From Chrysogorgia sp. JL179-B06 (lineage: Eukaryota > Cnidaria > Anthozoa > Scleralcyonacea > Chrysogorgiidae), in NCBI GenBank assembly GCA_035772405.1, contig JAYKKM010000047.1, positions 6,881,501 through 6,945,500 on the forward strand: DNA of 64,000 nucleotides, read 5' to 3'. The notes under the pieces are model-generated. The model was not told the origin of the DNA, did not search any database, and saw nothing but the letters and a program-made list of their open reading frames with translations. Below, one piece after another: positions 28,139-36,959 of the stretch; position 1 is the first letter of the stretch; each line of letters opens with the position of its first letter. A program made the translations under genes and the position numbers.

Positions 28139-29094
28139 TTACTTTACACCATATTCCTTCATCATTTCTCCACCCATGATTATGATGTCTCGGTTCGTCA
28201 TGTAGCCACTCACAATTTTCACACCGTAGAATTCTATCAACGATGGGTACGCGTAAGGTGCGAGTGGTATTCTTGGTCGATGTATTCCAAAAATTGTTCC
28301 GTAGGGTGTGCCTATCTTTTTCATATTTGCTACGAAGTCTGAATCGGTTGACTTGATGTTGTTGACCCTGACGTGTGAATTGCTCATTTGCCAATGTATT
28401 GATATCATGTGCATTTTTGCGAGGTCAACACCACTCGGAATAGTGCATATGCTCTCCATTGCTGGGATGCTACCACCATACGCGAGTCCATTAGTCATAC
28501 CAGTCTTGTACCCTATGAACTTATCCCACTGACCGTCGTCGTTTGATATAATTGTCTCCCAATTTGATCCAGCGGTGCGAGTAGGTAACCTCACCACAAC
28601 AAAAATGGAAAGATCACACCATTGCATACTGGGGCAGTTAAAATGGAGACCTGACTCAAGTGGGAGCGGTGTTAACACAGGGGATAGAAAACTTTGGCTT
28701 ACACTGCCGATGCCAACAATAGGACCATACTGTAGGTTGGGTTGTTTTGCACTAACTTACTTGTTTCACCAATGGCTTTCACTTTGTTTGAACCATTGGT
28801 GTGATATTCCACGTTTCTCAAGGCGTGTGTGCTAACGTTGAAGTCGAGCACAACATTATAGGACTGGCTCTTGAGGTAGCTTGATAGTAGTTGCTCTAGA
28901 GTTCTTTTATTGATAGCGTCTGAGTCATCGACTGGGTCTGCTATGTTTTTTATCGCTGAGCCTTGCATGTCTATTATCCCAGACATCCTTCCACCAGTCG
29001 CGCTTAATTTAGGATCTTCGTCCAGATGCCTTTTCGTTCTCTTCAGTATTTTATCGTGAGGGTCGTCAGACTCATACCCATAGTTTAGACTCAT
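28139..29094 (-). pseudogene. Fibre-like attachment protein, frameshifted (element C)
   Basis: This is the C copy of the 314-residue protein intact at 60806-61750. The N-terminal frame (28699-29094) begins MSLNYGYES and holds the phage-tail-like motif GGRMSGIIDMQGSAIKN. An apparent 4-base insertion near 28728-28735 shifts the frame, and the lectin-like C-terminal part continues at 28139-28720 in another frame (SNWETIIS, TPYGTIFGIHRP). The gene is therefore broken by one recent event while both parts remain otherwise well conserved. Confidence 0.8.
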
Positions 29095-29096
29095 TA

Positions 29097-30563
29097 CTAC
29101 TTCAAGGTGTATTTGGTTAGTAGATAGCCAGAGGCTGCTGAGAACCCTAACACTATCGCCAACGTTGTCGTGTCTGACTTACTTGTGGGAAGTGCTTCTC
29201 TCATGGGAAGTGGTGCCGTACTTTCTTGGTAAACTTTTTTAGCCGTCACATTTTCTTGGTGGGCTTTTTTCTTCACGGTTGTTGGTGCTACTACTAAGTG
29301 AGTCACCACATTTTCTTGGTGGACTTTTTTAGCCGTAATTGTTGGTGTTGTTGCATTCAAGCTAGTGTTCACTCCAAATTTCATGGACTCTGTGGCAATC
29401 TTTAATAAGTTGTTGTACCCAGCGATTTTATTCTTGAGAATCACCACATTACTTGGCATTAACCATGTACTTGGCGACACTGCAAGATTTTGGACAACGT
29501 TGGTGTCTCTAATCGATTTATTCATGTTGAGAATCCATGTCGACACGTCGTAGTTGATAACACTGTCAGAAAACAACTTGCGGAATTCTTGTTGGGTCTC
29601 TAAACTTCCTGCAGAACCACCAACGACTGATACACGTGTTCTCGCTTGCGCACCAAGTGTGGAGTACACAAAGGACTCTATGCTCTGATTTAGATATTGC
29701 AGTCCAATGTTGGTGAAGCCGTCTGACAATCGCGCGACGTATCGTTTGTAATCATTCTGAACGTCGTTGAGTGTGAAGACTCTGGATTCACCTGTTGTAC
29801 CATCGCTCAGGACTTTATTCTGGTAGTAGTGCCTTCTGGGGATCTTGGAAATCTTACCATACAATTCAGAGGCGTTGAATTCTCTACTTATTGATTTCAT
29901 GGTCTCACCACCTTCCATTCTTCTGAGAAGTCTTCTAATGGTGAAGTACAAATGAAATCTCATCACACTTGTGACCACGGGATGAACTTCTTGTGACACT
30001 GATAAATGTTGCAGTGACACCCCACAACAGAAACTCGCACAATACGTCGCAAACACAACACGGTAGTAAGATTCGCTGTCGTCCCACTCTGATTTTGTCT
30101 TTGACGTGGTGACTCGCAAGGTTGGTAGCTTTGACATGAAGTAGCTATTTTGGTTAACAAAAACTTTGAAGTTATTCACTGGATAATTCAACACATTTTC
30201 TGTTGGATAGCCATCCCAAAGCCCCCAGTGGTTCTTATGACCTTTTGGCAGTGGTTGGATAGCTCCACCACCTTGCCATATTATTGGGAACTTACTATTG
30301 TGTAGCCACTTCCACACGCTTTTATCATTTTTGAAGGTTGTGCTGGTTATGTCCGTGCTGAGGATGTCGTTGTTTCTGAAATACACGTCGACACTCATGA
30401 TCTTACCATCTTGCAAAATATTTGGATAGAACTCAAATTTGCTTAAAGTGGCGTGGGGGTACTTTTTGATGAGGTCTGCCTTTGCGTCGTGTGCAGCCTT
30501 CGATGTGTTCGCCATCGCACGTTTGTAGTACTTTCCATAGTACTCACGAAGGGCTTTCTGCAT
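29097..30563 (-). CDS. Large putative structural protein with C-terminal anchor, 488 residues
   Basis: I do not recognise this family by name. Conserved features shared with 59424-60803 include LSKFEF or LNKFEF near the start, VLNYPVNNFKVFV, an SVMRFHLYFTIRR helix, GFTNIGLQYLNQSIESF and LGAQARTR. The C-terminus has a spacer with short repeats of the type KKVHQENV and then a membrane span (TTLAIVLGFSAASGYLL). Position beside the fibre-like gene and length suggest a virion structural protein such as a penton or spike component. The start is fixed by a TATATTATAT motif in the divergent promoter. Confidence 0.65.
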   Translation of the reverse strand: MQKALREYYGKYYKRAMANTSKAAHDAKADLIKKYPHATLSKFEFYPNILQDGKIMSVDVYFRNNDILSTDITSTTFKNDKSVWKWLHNSKFPIIWQGGGAIQPLPKGHKNHWGLWDGYPTENVLNYPVNNFKVFVNQNSYFMSKLPTLRVTTSKTKSEWDDSESYYRVVFATYCASFCCGVSLQHLSVSQEVHPVVTSVMRFHLYFTIRRLLRRMEGGETMKSISREFNASELYGKISKIPRRHYYQNKVLSDGTTGESRVFTLNDVQNDYKRYVARLSDGFTNIGLQYLNQSIESFVYSTLGAQARTRVSVVGGSAGSLETQQEFRKLFSDSVINYDVSTWILNMNKSIRDTNVVQNLAVSPSTWLMPSNVVILKNKIAGYNNLLKIATESMKFGVNTSLNATTPTITAKKVHQENVVTHLVVAPTTVKKKAHQENVTAKKVYQESTAPLPMREALPTSKSDTTTLAIVLGFSAASGYLLTKYTLK

Positions 30564-30589
30564 ATATAATATACTGTATGTTATACATA
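30564..30589. promoter_or_regulatory. 26-bp divergent promoter
   Basis: Only 26 bases separate two divergent ATGs. The segment holds ATATAATATAC reading leftward and TGTTATACATA reading rightward, so one short AT-rich element appears to serve both genes. Element D has a 23-bp version at the same place. Confidence 0.55.
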
Positions 30590-31288
30590 ATGCGAAAGTT
30601 GACGGTATTTATTGAAGGCGCAGAAAAAGTGGTGTCCTTTGACAACAGTGTGATGATCATGCATGACAACCCATACATAGTGGTCAAGACAGCCACTGTG
30701 TTTTGGGACTACAATAACATACGAGACGATATCGGCATACTTGCCCCCATGCTGAGCCACCCTTCGAGTGATCTTAAAAGCACGATAACGAGTAGGGGGT
30801 ACGCTAACTTCGACGCACTGGTCACAATAGTAAAAGAAGTGACTAAAAAAAATGGTGGAGGGGACGTTGAGATAGAGAGAGCGCCGCTCACAAGTAGATG
30901 TAGGATTAAGGCTAGCACTCCAGTTAATCTTCGACTCATTGGGCCTCTACTTGGTTTCGCGATAGGTAGGGTGATTAAGGGTGACTCGGAGTGGTACGTC
31001 AGCCCAAACAAGGTCAACATGCTTAGAGGTCTGAAGTACATAGAAATCTTATGTGATATTGTTGAAACCGAGAGCAATGTGGGTATTGATGGGAAGCGAA
31101 GCAGTGTGATCACAACGTTGCCAATACCCACTGAACAGTCTTTGAATGGGTCAGTGCAACGTCATGTGGACATCGAGTCTAAGGTGAGTATTAAAAAAGG
31201 TGTTTACTCAAGTATGACGTTTCGCGTCAAACCAAATAACGACGATCCTAAAATTGGCGCGGTATTATTGGAACTGTATATTGTGTGA
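30590..31288 (+). CDS. Beta-rich minor virion protein family, 232 residues (element C)
   Basis: The start at 30590 (MRKLTVFIEGAEKVV) follows the divergent promoter; the longer upstream frame is non-coding for this strand. Conserved blocks shared with the two paralogues in D are KTATVFWDY, a GLKYIEILCDIVE strand and the C-terminal VSIKKGVYSSMTFRVK. The pattern of short hydrophobic strands suggests a jelly-roll or other beta fold, and its place before the integrase and next to the large structural gene fits a minor capsid or penton protein. The assignment is inference. It ends five bases before the integrase ATG. Confidence 0.6.
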   Translation: MRKLTVFIEGAEKVVSFDNSVMIMHDNPYIVVKTATVFWDYNNIRDDIGILAPMLSHPSSDLKSTITSRGYANFDALVTIVKEVTKKNGGGDVEIERAPLTSRCRIKASTPVNLRLIGPLLGFAIGRVIKGDSEWYVSPNKVNMLRGLKYIEILCDIVETESNVGIDGKRSSVITTLPIPTEQSLNGSVQRHVDIESKVSIKKGVYSSMTFRVKPNNDDPKIGAVLLELYIV

Positions 31289-31293
31289 ATTAT

Positions 31294-32397
31294 ATGGAGC
31301 TTGGTGTGGAGACAGAGCAAGGGTTGAGAGACATCTATTATAATCCTAAGACAGGGTTCAGTGGTGTAGAGAGGCTGTATCAAAGTGCATTGGGAGACGG
31401 ATTGAAAGTAACTAGAAAAACAGTGAAAGAATGGTTGACAGCGCAGGACACCTACACTAGGTACAAACCTATTGTGAGAAGACATAAGCTTCGTGCGACT
31501 TTTGTTGGATTTCTTGGTGAAGAGCTCCAAATGGACTTAGTGGACATGAGCAAGTATTCAAAACAGAACAAAGGTTATTATTGGATATTGACAGGCATTG
31601 AAATATTGAGTAGATACGCTTTCGGCATTGCAGTTTATAGAAAAGACACTAAGAACATGACTAAGGCTGTTGGAGAGCTATTGAACGACTTTAAAGATCG
31701 GTTTGGAGCCATGCCTAAGTTAGCGCAATTTGATGATGGACTTGAGTTCTACAATGTTGGTGTGAAAAGTTTACTGAAAGAACATGGTGTCGAATATTTC
31801 AGCACTAAGAGCGATAAAAAGGCTGCTGTTGTTGAGCGTTTTAATAGAAGTCTGAAGAGCATTATGTGGAAGCACTTTTACACCCGTGGAACGTACAAAT
31901 GGGTTGACGCTTTGGACCAGTTCGTGAGCAATTACAATAGCAATGTGAACCGTAGTATTATGATGAAGCCGAAGGATGTCGATAAGTCGAATGAGGGTGA
32001 AGTTTGGACCACTTTGTTTGGTCATCATTTTGCAGACACCCCATTGCCAAAGTTTAGAGTTGGCGAGTCAGTGAGAATTAGTAAATACAAGAGTGTGTTC
32101 ACAAAGGGCTATGAAGCCAACTTCACTGAGGAGCTGTTTAAAGTGGTAAAGGTTATTCGTGGTGATCCGAATGTGTACGAAATTGAGGACCACACCGGTG
32201 AACAGATTATTGGTAAATTTTACGAACAGGAATTATCGCTGGTCAATAAGAAACATGGTGACGATGTGTACAGAGTTGAGAAGGTGTTGAAAAGAAAGAA
32301 AGTCAGAGGGAAGAAGATGGCGCTGGTCAAATGGTTGGGTTACGAGAGCAAACATAATTCGTGGATACCAGAAAGCGACATTCAAAATGTGAGCTAA
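31294..32397 (+). CDS. DDE integrase with chromodomain (element C)
   Basis: This is a 367-residue retroviral-type integrase that would insert the linear DNA of the element. The DDE triad is read as Asp in LQMDLVDMS, Asp in AQFDDGLEF and Glu in VVERFNRSLK, about 33 residues later. A C-terminal SH3-like segment (VYEIEDHTGEQII) and a chromodomain (DDVYRVEKVLKRKK, VKWLGYES, NSWIPES) follow. The start at ATG 31294 (MELGVETEQG) is chosen because an in-frame upstream codon is GTG here and GTATATTGTG precedes it. The frame is intact and the catalytic residues are present. Confidence 0.93.
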   Translation: MELGVETEQGLRDIYYNPKTGFSGVERLYQSALGDGLKVTRKTVKEWLTAQDTYTRYKPIVRRHKLRATFVGFLGEELQMDLVDMSKYSKQNKGYYWILTGIEILSRYAFGIAVYRKDTKNMTKAVGELLNDFKDRFGAMPKLAQFDDGLEFYNVGVKSLLKEHGVEYFSTKSDKKAAVVERFNRSLKSIMWKHFYTRGTYKWVDALDQFVSNYNSNVNRSIMMKPKDVDKSNEGEVWTTLFGHHFADTPLPKFRVGESVRISKYKSVFTKGYEANFTEELFKVVKVIRGDPNVYEIEDHTGEQIIGKFYEQELSLVNKKHGDDVYRVEKVLKRKKVRGKKMALVKWLGYESKHNSWIPESDIQNVS

Positions 32398-32403
32398 TGT
32401 AAT

Positions 32404-33831
32404 ATGGCTGAGGGTGGGGAAGGTTTTGACGAGGTTGAGATGGAAATCCTCGGTAAGTACGAAGACATGAGTGATGAGCAATTAGAAAAGAGGCTCGTCT
32501 ATTTCGAAAAGTTAATCGAAGACATAGACGATGAGCACACTGAAGACGACATGTTGGAAGACGTTCGTGTTAATTACGACGACTATCAAGACCACGCGAA
32601 AAAGATAAGGAGTGAGCTAGACTCAAGACGAGATTGGCAAAAAGAGATGCCATTTATCGACACTGACGATGGTAAGACGGTGACAATAAGGGGGACTAAC
32701 ACAGAAGTCCCAACAGTAGAGTTTGTTGAACAGGAGTCATATGGTGACGTCAATGACATAAGTTTCAGTCTAGCTTTTGAAGAGGAGGAGGAAATTAAGA
32801 AAAGACTGGGTGAGCTGAAAGCGTCCAACAAAGAGCTAACAGAAAACAATGTAAAAAGAGTCAAGCTAATAAATAGGAAAATACGCAAATTAAGTAAAAA
32901 GGGACTCGGCCACGACGACGCGTCAAGGGAAATAGTCAACAGGTCGCAGGTTACGGACTCAGGGGTTATTATTTTCAAACCGATAAACAAAGATGGTAAA
33001 TATGGGAAACCCAAACGAATTCTAGTACGTGGGAGAAAAGGTTTGATCTACAGTAAAGACGCAAGTAGTAAAAATGCGATTGAGCAGTTCAAAAAGTTAG
33101 TTAGTCAAATTCCTGAGAATGTAGAAACAACAGCTGTCACAACAGAAGTGATCCCAGATGACTTCCCAGTAATTGAGACAAAAGTGGGCTATGATGACAC
33201 ACCTGGGCTAACACCAAACGAAAACCGTGAGCTGAATGGTGTGCTTAACCCAGGCGATGGCATGGTGCGCGAATTAAGAGTAGGTGACAATGGTGCATTG
33301 CAAATACAAGCAAACCACTTTCAAGAAACGATAGAACGCACAAACGAAAGAATAGAAGAGCTTGATAGAGAAGACCTCACGACTGCAGAGAACGAAGAGT
33401 ACATTGATCTAGCTGAAAGAGTGATTGGACTTAAACAGGCTAAACAGAGAACCCTTGAACAGCGCGAGCTTGAAGAAGTTAAAGAGCAACAAGAGATCGA
33501 CATTGACAGATTTCAGAAATTCAAGGAATGGGCTAAAGAAAATGTGGTTGGGTTGAGCGCTGTAGCAATTTCAGCGGCTGGAATTATAACAACTATTATT
33601 ATCGCTGGTAGGTCTGCTGTTATGAAAGGCGCTATGGCCACAAAGTCATTCGCGCAGGCTGTTAAGAACGCGATAATGAAGATGGGTCCATGGGCTGTTG
33701 GGTTGGCTAATTTAGTTTACAACGCGTTGATGACAGGCGCAAAGGGTCTCGCTTGGTTGGCTCAAAATTTATGGGTACTTGCGGTGGTACTTGCGTGGTT
33801 TGTGTATGATTATTACAAGCTAAAACGGTAG
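32404..33831 (+). CDS. Coiled-coil membrane protein, 475 residues (element C)
   Basis: The gene begins MAEGGEGFDEVEM six bases after the integrase stop. The N-terminal half is acidic and charged, with MPFIDTDDGKTVTI conserved among copies. The middle contains LNPGDG and VGDNGALQIQANHFQE, then a coiled coil (about 300-375), a membrane-like segment (AVAISAAGIITTIIIAG), and a long hydrophobic C-terminus ending in a span (LWVLAVVLAWFVYDYY). Three copies exist here (A broken, C and D intact). The function is unknown; between integrase and capsid genes it is probably a virion protein involved with membranes or capsid interior. Confidence 0.7.
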   Translation: MAEGGEGFDEVEMEILGKYEDMSDEQLEKRLVYFEKLIEDIDDEHTEDDMLEDVRVNYDDYQDHAKKIRSELDSRRDWQKEMPFIDTDDGKTVTIRGTNTEVPTVEFVEQESYGDVNDISFSLAFEEEEEIKKRLGELKASNKELTENNVKRVKLINRKIRKLSKKGLGHDDASREIVNRSQVTDSGVIIFKPINKDGKYGKPKRILVRGRKGLIYSKDASSKNAIEQFKKLVSQIPENVETTAVTTEVIPDDFPVIETKVGYDDTPGLTPNENRELNGVLNPGDGMVRELRVGDNGALQIQANHFQETIERTNERIEELDREDLTTAENEEYIDLAERVIGLKQAKQRTLEQRELEEVKEQQEIDIDRFQKFKEWAKENVVGLSAVAISAAGIITTIIIAGRSAVMKGAMATKSFAQAVKNAIMKMGPWAVGLANLVYNALMTGAKGLAWLAQNLWVLAVVLAWFVYDYYKLKR

Positions 33832-33883
33832 TCTCAGCTTCGAGGGTCTCAGCTTCGAAGATGATAAAACATACGTAAAGTAT

Positions 33884-35122
33884 ATGAACGTCACGTCAGC
33901 AGAGTTGAGTCCTGGTTTTAGACGAGCAACCATGGGTGTCATAAAAGGGGTGAGAACACAGCATGTGATCACGTTGAACCCTAATAAAGTCAGTCCTGGT
34001 GAGGAACTTTACATTGATGTACCGAAGCTCAAGGTTAGTAGCTGTTTGGTGCCTGGATCGTTAGGTTTAGTGTTCGACTTTAAGAATGCAAACGCCAAAA
34101 GCTGGTTCTTGAACAACGTGAGCAAGTTGTTGGTTGAGAAACTTGTTGTGAGACTAGCTGGAGAAACTGTGTATGACAACAGTGGGGAAAATTACACTGG
34201 TGTCTATCGCGACCTTTGGGAAAGTGTTACTGCGCGAGACCAAATGATTGACTATGGTATTGGTGGTGAGAACTTGAGAAAGTTAATTTCTAAGGACGAC
34301 AGTGGTGCGACAAGTGGGAACGTCGCTAAAGTTAGTGACGCGTTGATGTTTGGCGTGATTGGAACGAAACAGCGGATTAAGCTTGGTAAAATCATGAACG
34401 ACCATGGATTGTACGCTCCTTTTAGCATGAACAACAATTTGCAGTATGTGATCACACTTCCGAAGGCCGCAGACATCATGGTGGCGCAATCCGGTAGCGC
34501 TGTGGGTGGATACACTCTGGAGAACCTCGAGCTTGAGTATGAGACGATCGATAACCAGGAGCTCGCTGATGAAATAGCGTCAGGCTATGCAAGTGGTCGT
34601 AGTTTGTCATATGAGCACGTTACGCTGATGAAAACCACCGAATGGGACAAAAGTACGACCATCGTGAATGAGAATGTTAATCTACCAAGAAAAAGCATGA
34701 AGGCAATCGTGTTGCTATTCACGAATAAGGTGCGAACAGACAGTGAGGAGTTTCTTTACCCAAATATCGAGAGTGTTAAAGTCACGATTGAAGGTGTGCC
34801 AAATAGTGTGTACTCGCAAGGCATCCCAAAGTCGAAGTTCTATGCAGAAGCGAAACGATTGTTTGGGTTGAGTGAAGAACACGCTCAGTTCATGACCATA
34901 CAGAAATTCTATAAAAATAGTTTTGCGTTGGTCATTGACTTGAGGAGCGTTCAAGATAATTACAACGTCGCCACTGGTAAAAAAATTGTGAACACACAAT
35001 CTGGCGTGCTCCTTGAGATCACTAAAAAAGCGACGACTGCAAATGTCATGTGTAGGGTGTTTGTGATAAGCGATGGGTTGGTCAACTTTATGAATAATGG
35101 GTTGCAATCAATCCAGTATTAA
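33884..35122 (+). CDS. Major capsid protein, putative double jelly-roll (element C)
   Basis: This is an intact 412-residue protein, nearly identical in layout to 54116-55354 (D) and homologous to the A and B copies. It begins MNVTSAELSPGFRR. Conserved blocks include KSWFLNNVSKLL, VYDNSGENYTGVYRDLW, DDSGATSGN, MVAQSGSAVGGYTLENLELE, NLPRKSMKAIVLLFTNK and a SQGIPKSKFYAEAKRLFG stretch. High conservation and position directly before the packaging ATPase point to the main capsid subunit. The double jelly-roll fold is inferred from the element class. A GTAAAGTAT motif precedes the ATG. Confidence 0.7.
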   Translation: MNVTSAELSPGFRRATMGVIKGVRTQHVITLNPNKVSPGEELYIDVPKLKVSSCLVPGSLGLVFDFKNANAKSWFLNNVSKLLVEKLVVRLAGETVYDNSGENYTGVYRDLWESVTARDQMIDYGIGGENLRKLISKDDSGATSGNVAKVSDALMFGVIGTKQRIKLGKIMNDHGLYAPFSMNNNLQYVITLPKAADIMVAQSGSAVGGYTLENLELEYETIDNQELADEIASGYASGRSLSYEHVTLMKTTEWDKSTTIVNENVNLPRKSMKAIVLLFTNKVRTDSEEFLYPNIESVKVTIEGVPNSVYSQGIPKSKFYAEAKRLFGLSEEHAQFMTIQKFYKNSFALVIDLRSVQDNYNVATGKKIVNTQSGVLLEITKKATTANVMCRVFVISDGLVNFMNNGLQSIQY

Positions 35123-35137
35123 ATCAAACGCAATTTA

Positions 35138-35737
35138 ATGGAGACTCCGTTTAACGCGTTAATTGTTGGGATGACAGCTTGTGGTAAGACACATTATTTG
35201 CTGGAAACATTGGAATCTGAGTATCGTGGTAAATTTGACTACATTGTGTTGATTTGTCCTACTTTCGAGTGGAACAAAGCGTACCAAGATTGGAAATATG
35301 TGCGTGACCCTGACGTGCTAGCGATAGACTGTGCACAGGACAGTGTCGACGCTGTTCTCAAGTGTGTAACAAACATTTTTAAAGGCACTAACACTCTGAT
35401 TGTGTTGGACGACTGTGCGAGTGGACAGGATGTCAAGAATAGGACTAGTCAATTGGTCAACTTAGCTTTTAGTGCGCGACATTTTACGCTGAGCGTTATT
35501 GTCATCACACAACAATTGACGTCAATCGCGAAACCGTATAGAGAAAACATTAGTAAGCTCATTTGCTTCTACTGTCCGAGCAGGAGTGATATGAAGGTCG
35601 TTATTGACGATTACCTTGGGCACATTAGCAAAGAAGAAGTGTCAGCGATTGTGACCGCACTAAAAAATAATAAGTACGCTAGACTTGAAATCTCACTGCG
35701 TTATCCATACAATTACGAAGTTGTTATTCCGCAATAA
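35138..35737 (+). CDS. A32-like genome-packaging ATPase (element C)
   Basis: This 199-residue ATPase drives DNA into capsids. Walker A GMTACGKT is at residues 11-18, Walker B LIVLDDCA at 87-94, and ITQQ at 123-126. It starts 15 bases after the capsid stop. The frame is intact and close to the D copy at 53501-54100. Confidence 0.9.
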   Translation: METPFNALIVGMTACGKTHYLLETLESEYRGKFDYIVLICPTFEWNKAYQDWKYVRDPDVLAIDCAQDSVDAVLKCVTNIFKGTNTLIVLDDCASGQDVKNRTSQLVNLAFSARHFTLSVIVITQQLTSIAKPYRENISKLICFYCPSRSDMKVVIDDYLGHISKEEVSAIVTALKNNKYARLEISLRYPYNYEVVIPQ

Positions 35738-35761
35738 AATATGGGTATAAGTAATAGCGTG

Positions 35762-36250
35762 ATGGTAAAACGCAAAAGTGAAGAAAATCCCACGATTGAG
35801 GAACTAGTTGAGGACACTGATGATACTTCGACTGTGGAAGACAACATTGACGTTAGGAGAGCCGAACTTATTAGACTGTCTGGTGATGGTGTGGTAAGCC
35901 AATCTGAAGCGTACATTAAAAAAGCGTCCGCAAAGGTTATCGATAAGATATGGCACCAATATGAGTTGAAGAGAATGGAAATTGCAAACGCTTTTCTCAC
36001 TGACTTGCTAATCAGCAAATTCGCTAGCTTATTAGATGGGTTGAACGCTATAGAAAACCCTGACGAACTAAATGACGAACTACAAAAAGACCCATTATTA
36101 AAGAAAGACGTTGAGAGCATTGTCGCGATTGTGACGCCGTACGTGCCTTTCTTGGGCTTGTTGTCGGGAGGAATCACAACGTCGAAATATGTGTACGATC
36201 ACCATTTTAGAAGTGCGACAAACGCTGAAAATAGTGAACAAACGGACTAA
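35762..36250 (+). CDS. Small post-ATPase protein, 162 residues (element C)
   Basis: The start is set at ATG 35762 (MVKRKSEENPTIEE) because this methionine is shared with D and resembles MPKRK in A. An in-frame ATG at 35741 (MGISNS, itself myristoylation-like) exists only in C, where D reads TAG/AGG instead. The protein has an acidic N-terminus, the core SGDGVVSQSEAYIKKASAK, helices, and a hydrophobic segment (VPFLGLLSGGITTSKYV). Its last residues (AENSEQTD) are encoded inside the right terminal repeat and mirror the end of PolB (AEDSEQTD). The function is unknown. Confidence 0.75.
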   Translation: MVKRKSEENPTIEELVEDTDDTSTVEDNIDVRRAELIRLSGDGVVSQSEAYIKKASAKVIDKIWHQYELKRMEIANAFLTDLLISKFASLLDGLNAIENPDELNDELQKDPLLKKDVESIVAIVTPYVPFLGLLSGGITTSKYVYDHHFRSATNAENSEQTD

Positions 36251-36959
36251 TCTATTATTAACAGGTGGCAATAATCTAATTTGCATAACAGGTGGCAATT
36301 TTATCACGCGTGAGACACTTTTACGATACATAAATTTGTAAAAATGTTTAAACGACTATTTTTTAAATGTGATTTGACAAATTTATGAAAATGTTGAAAC
36401 GACTATTTTTTAAACGTGATTTGACAAATTTGTGAAAATGTTGAAACGATTATTTTTTAAATGCGATTTGACAAATTTGTGAAAATGTTGAGACGATTAT
36501 TTTTTAAATGTGATTTGACAAATTTGTGAAAATGTTGAAACGATTATTTTTTAAATGCGATTTGACAAATTTGTGAAAATGTTGAAACGATTATTTTTTA
36601 AATGCGATTTGACAAATTTGTGAAAATGTTGAGACGGCTATTTTTCAAACGCGATTTGACAAATTTGTGAAAATGTTGAAACGGCACTTTCTATTTTTTC
36701 TAAATATGGCTAAAGTAGCGTAAAGTCTAGCGAAAGTTGTGATTTTTTTAATATTTGGTATCAATTGAGTAGAAAACGTGGGAGGGGTGTTTAGATTGGC
36801 CAACGATTACCATAATAGCACAGAGCTCACCAACGTCGATTGTAAAACGTGAGTACCAAAACATTGCCGAGTTGTGGCTCGACACAAATTTGGTGATGTT
36901 TTGGCGTTTATATTACGGTTGGCGTTGACTGAGCTCGCACCGCCAGTCTCTATACTACT
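36221..36959 (-). repeat. Right terminal inverted repeat of element C (0.74 kb)
   Basis: It is the reverse complement of the left repeat, from the coding end of the small post-ATPase protein (AACGCTGAA) to the terminal AGTAGTATAGAG. It has one CACGCGTGA block (about 36241-36335), one 47-bp array (36336-36690), and a terminal palindrome (36813-36959) that lacks 14 bases of its inner arm compared with the left end. Confidence 0.9.
36336..36690. repeat. 47-bp tandem array in the right terminal repeat
   Basis: About seven units with the core ATTTGACAAATTTGTGAAAA are present, matching the reverse complement of the left array. Confidence 0.85.

Larger units (their letters stand above)
15980..36959. 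mobile_element. Complete Polinton/Maverick (adintovirus-like) element C, about 21 kb
   Basis: Both ends begin with the same inverted sequence AGTAGTATAGAG, and Polinton termini typically start with AGT. Between them lie protein-primed PolB, DDE integrase with chromodomain, capsid protein, packaging ATPase, thymidine kinase and about a dozen other genes. PolB and its neighbours read leftward; integrase, capsid and ATPase read rightward toward the right terminal repeat. A visible defect is one 4-base insertion in the fibre-like gene, along with a nonsense change at the TK C-terminus and a 2.85-kb transposon insertion. The 6-bp flanks (GTCATG and TTGTAG) do not match, so a clean target duplication is absent. 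Confidence 0.85.

Noticed and set aside
29997..30160. Several 60-100-residue frames opposite to the large structural gene and polB
   Set aside because: They are antisense shadows of long conserved genes and show no independent conservation.
35741..35761. MGISNS start of the small post-ATPase protein as a myristoylation signal
   Set aside because: The ATG is absent in D and A; the shared start is 21 bases downstream.
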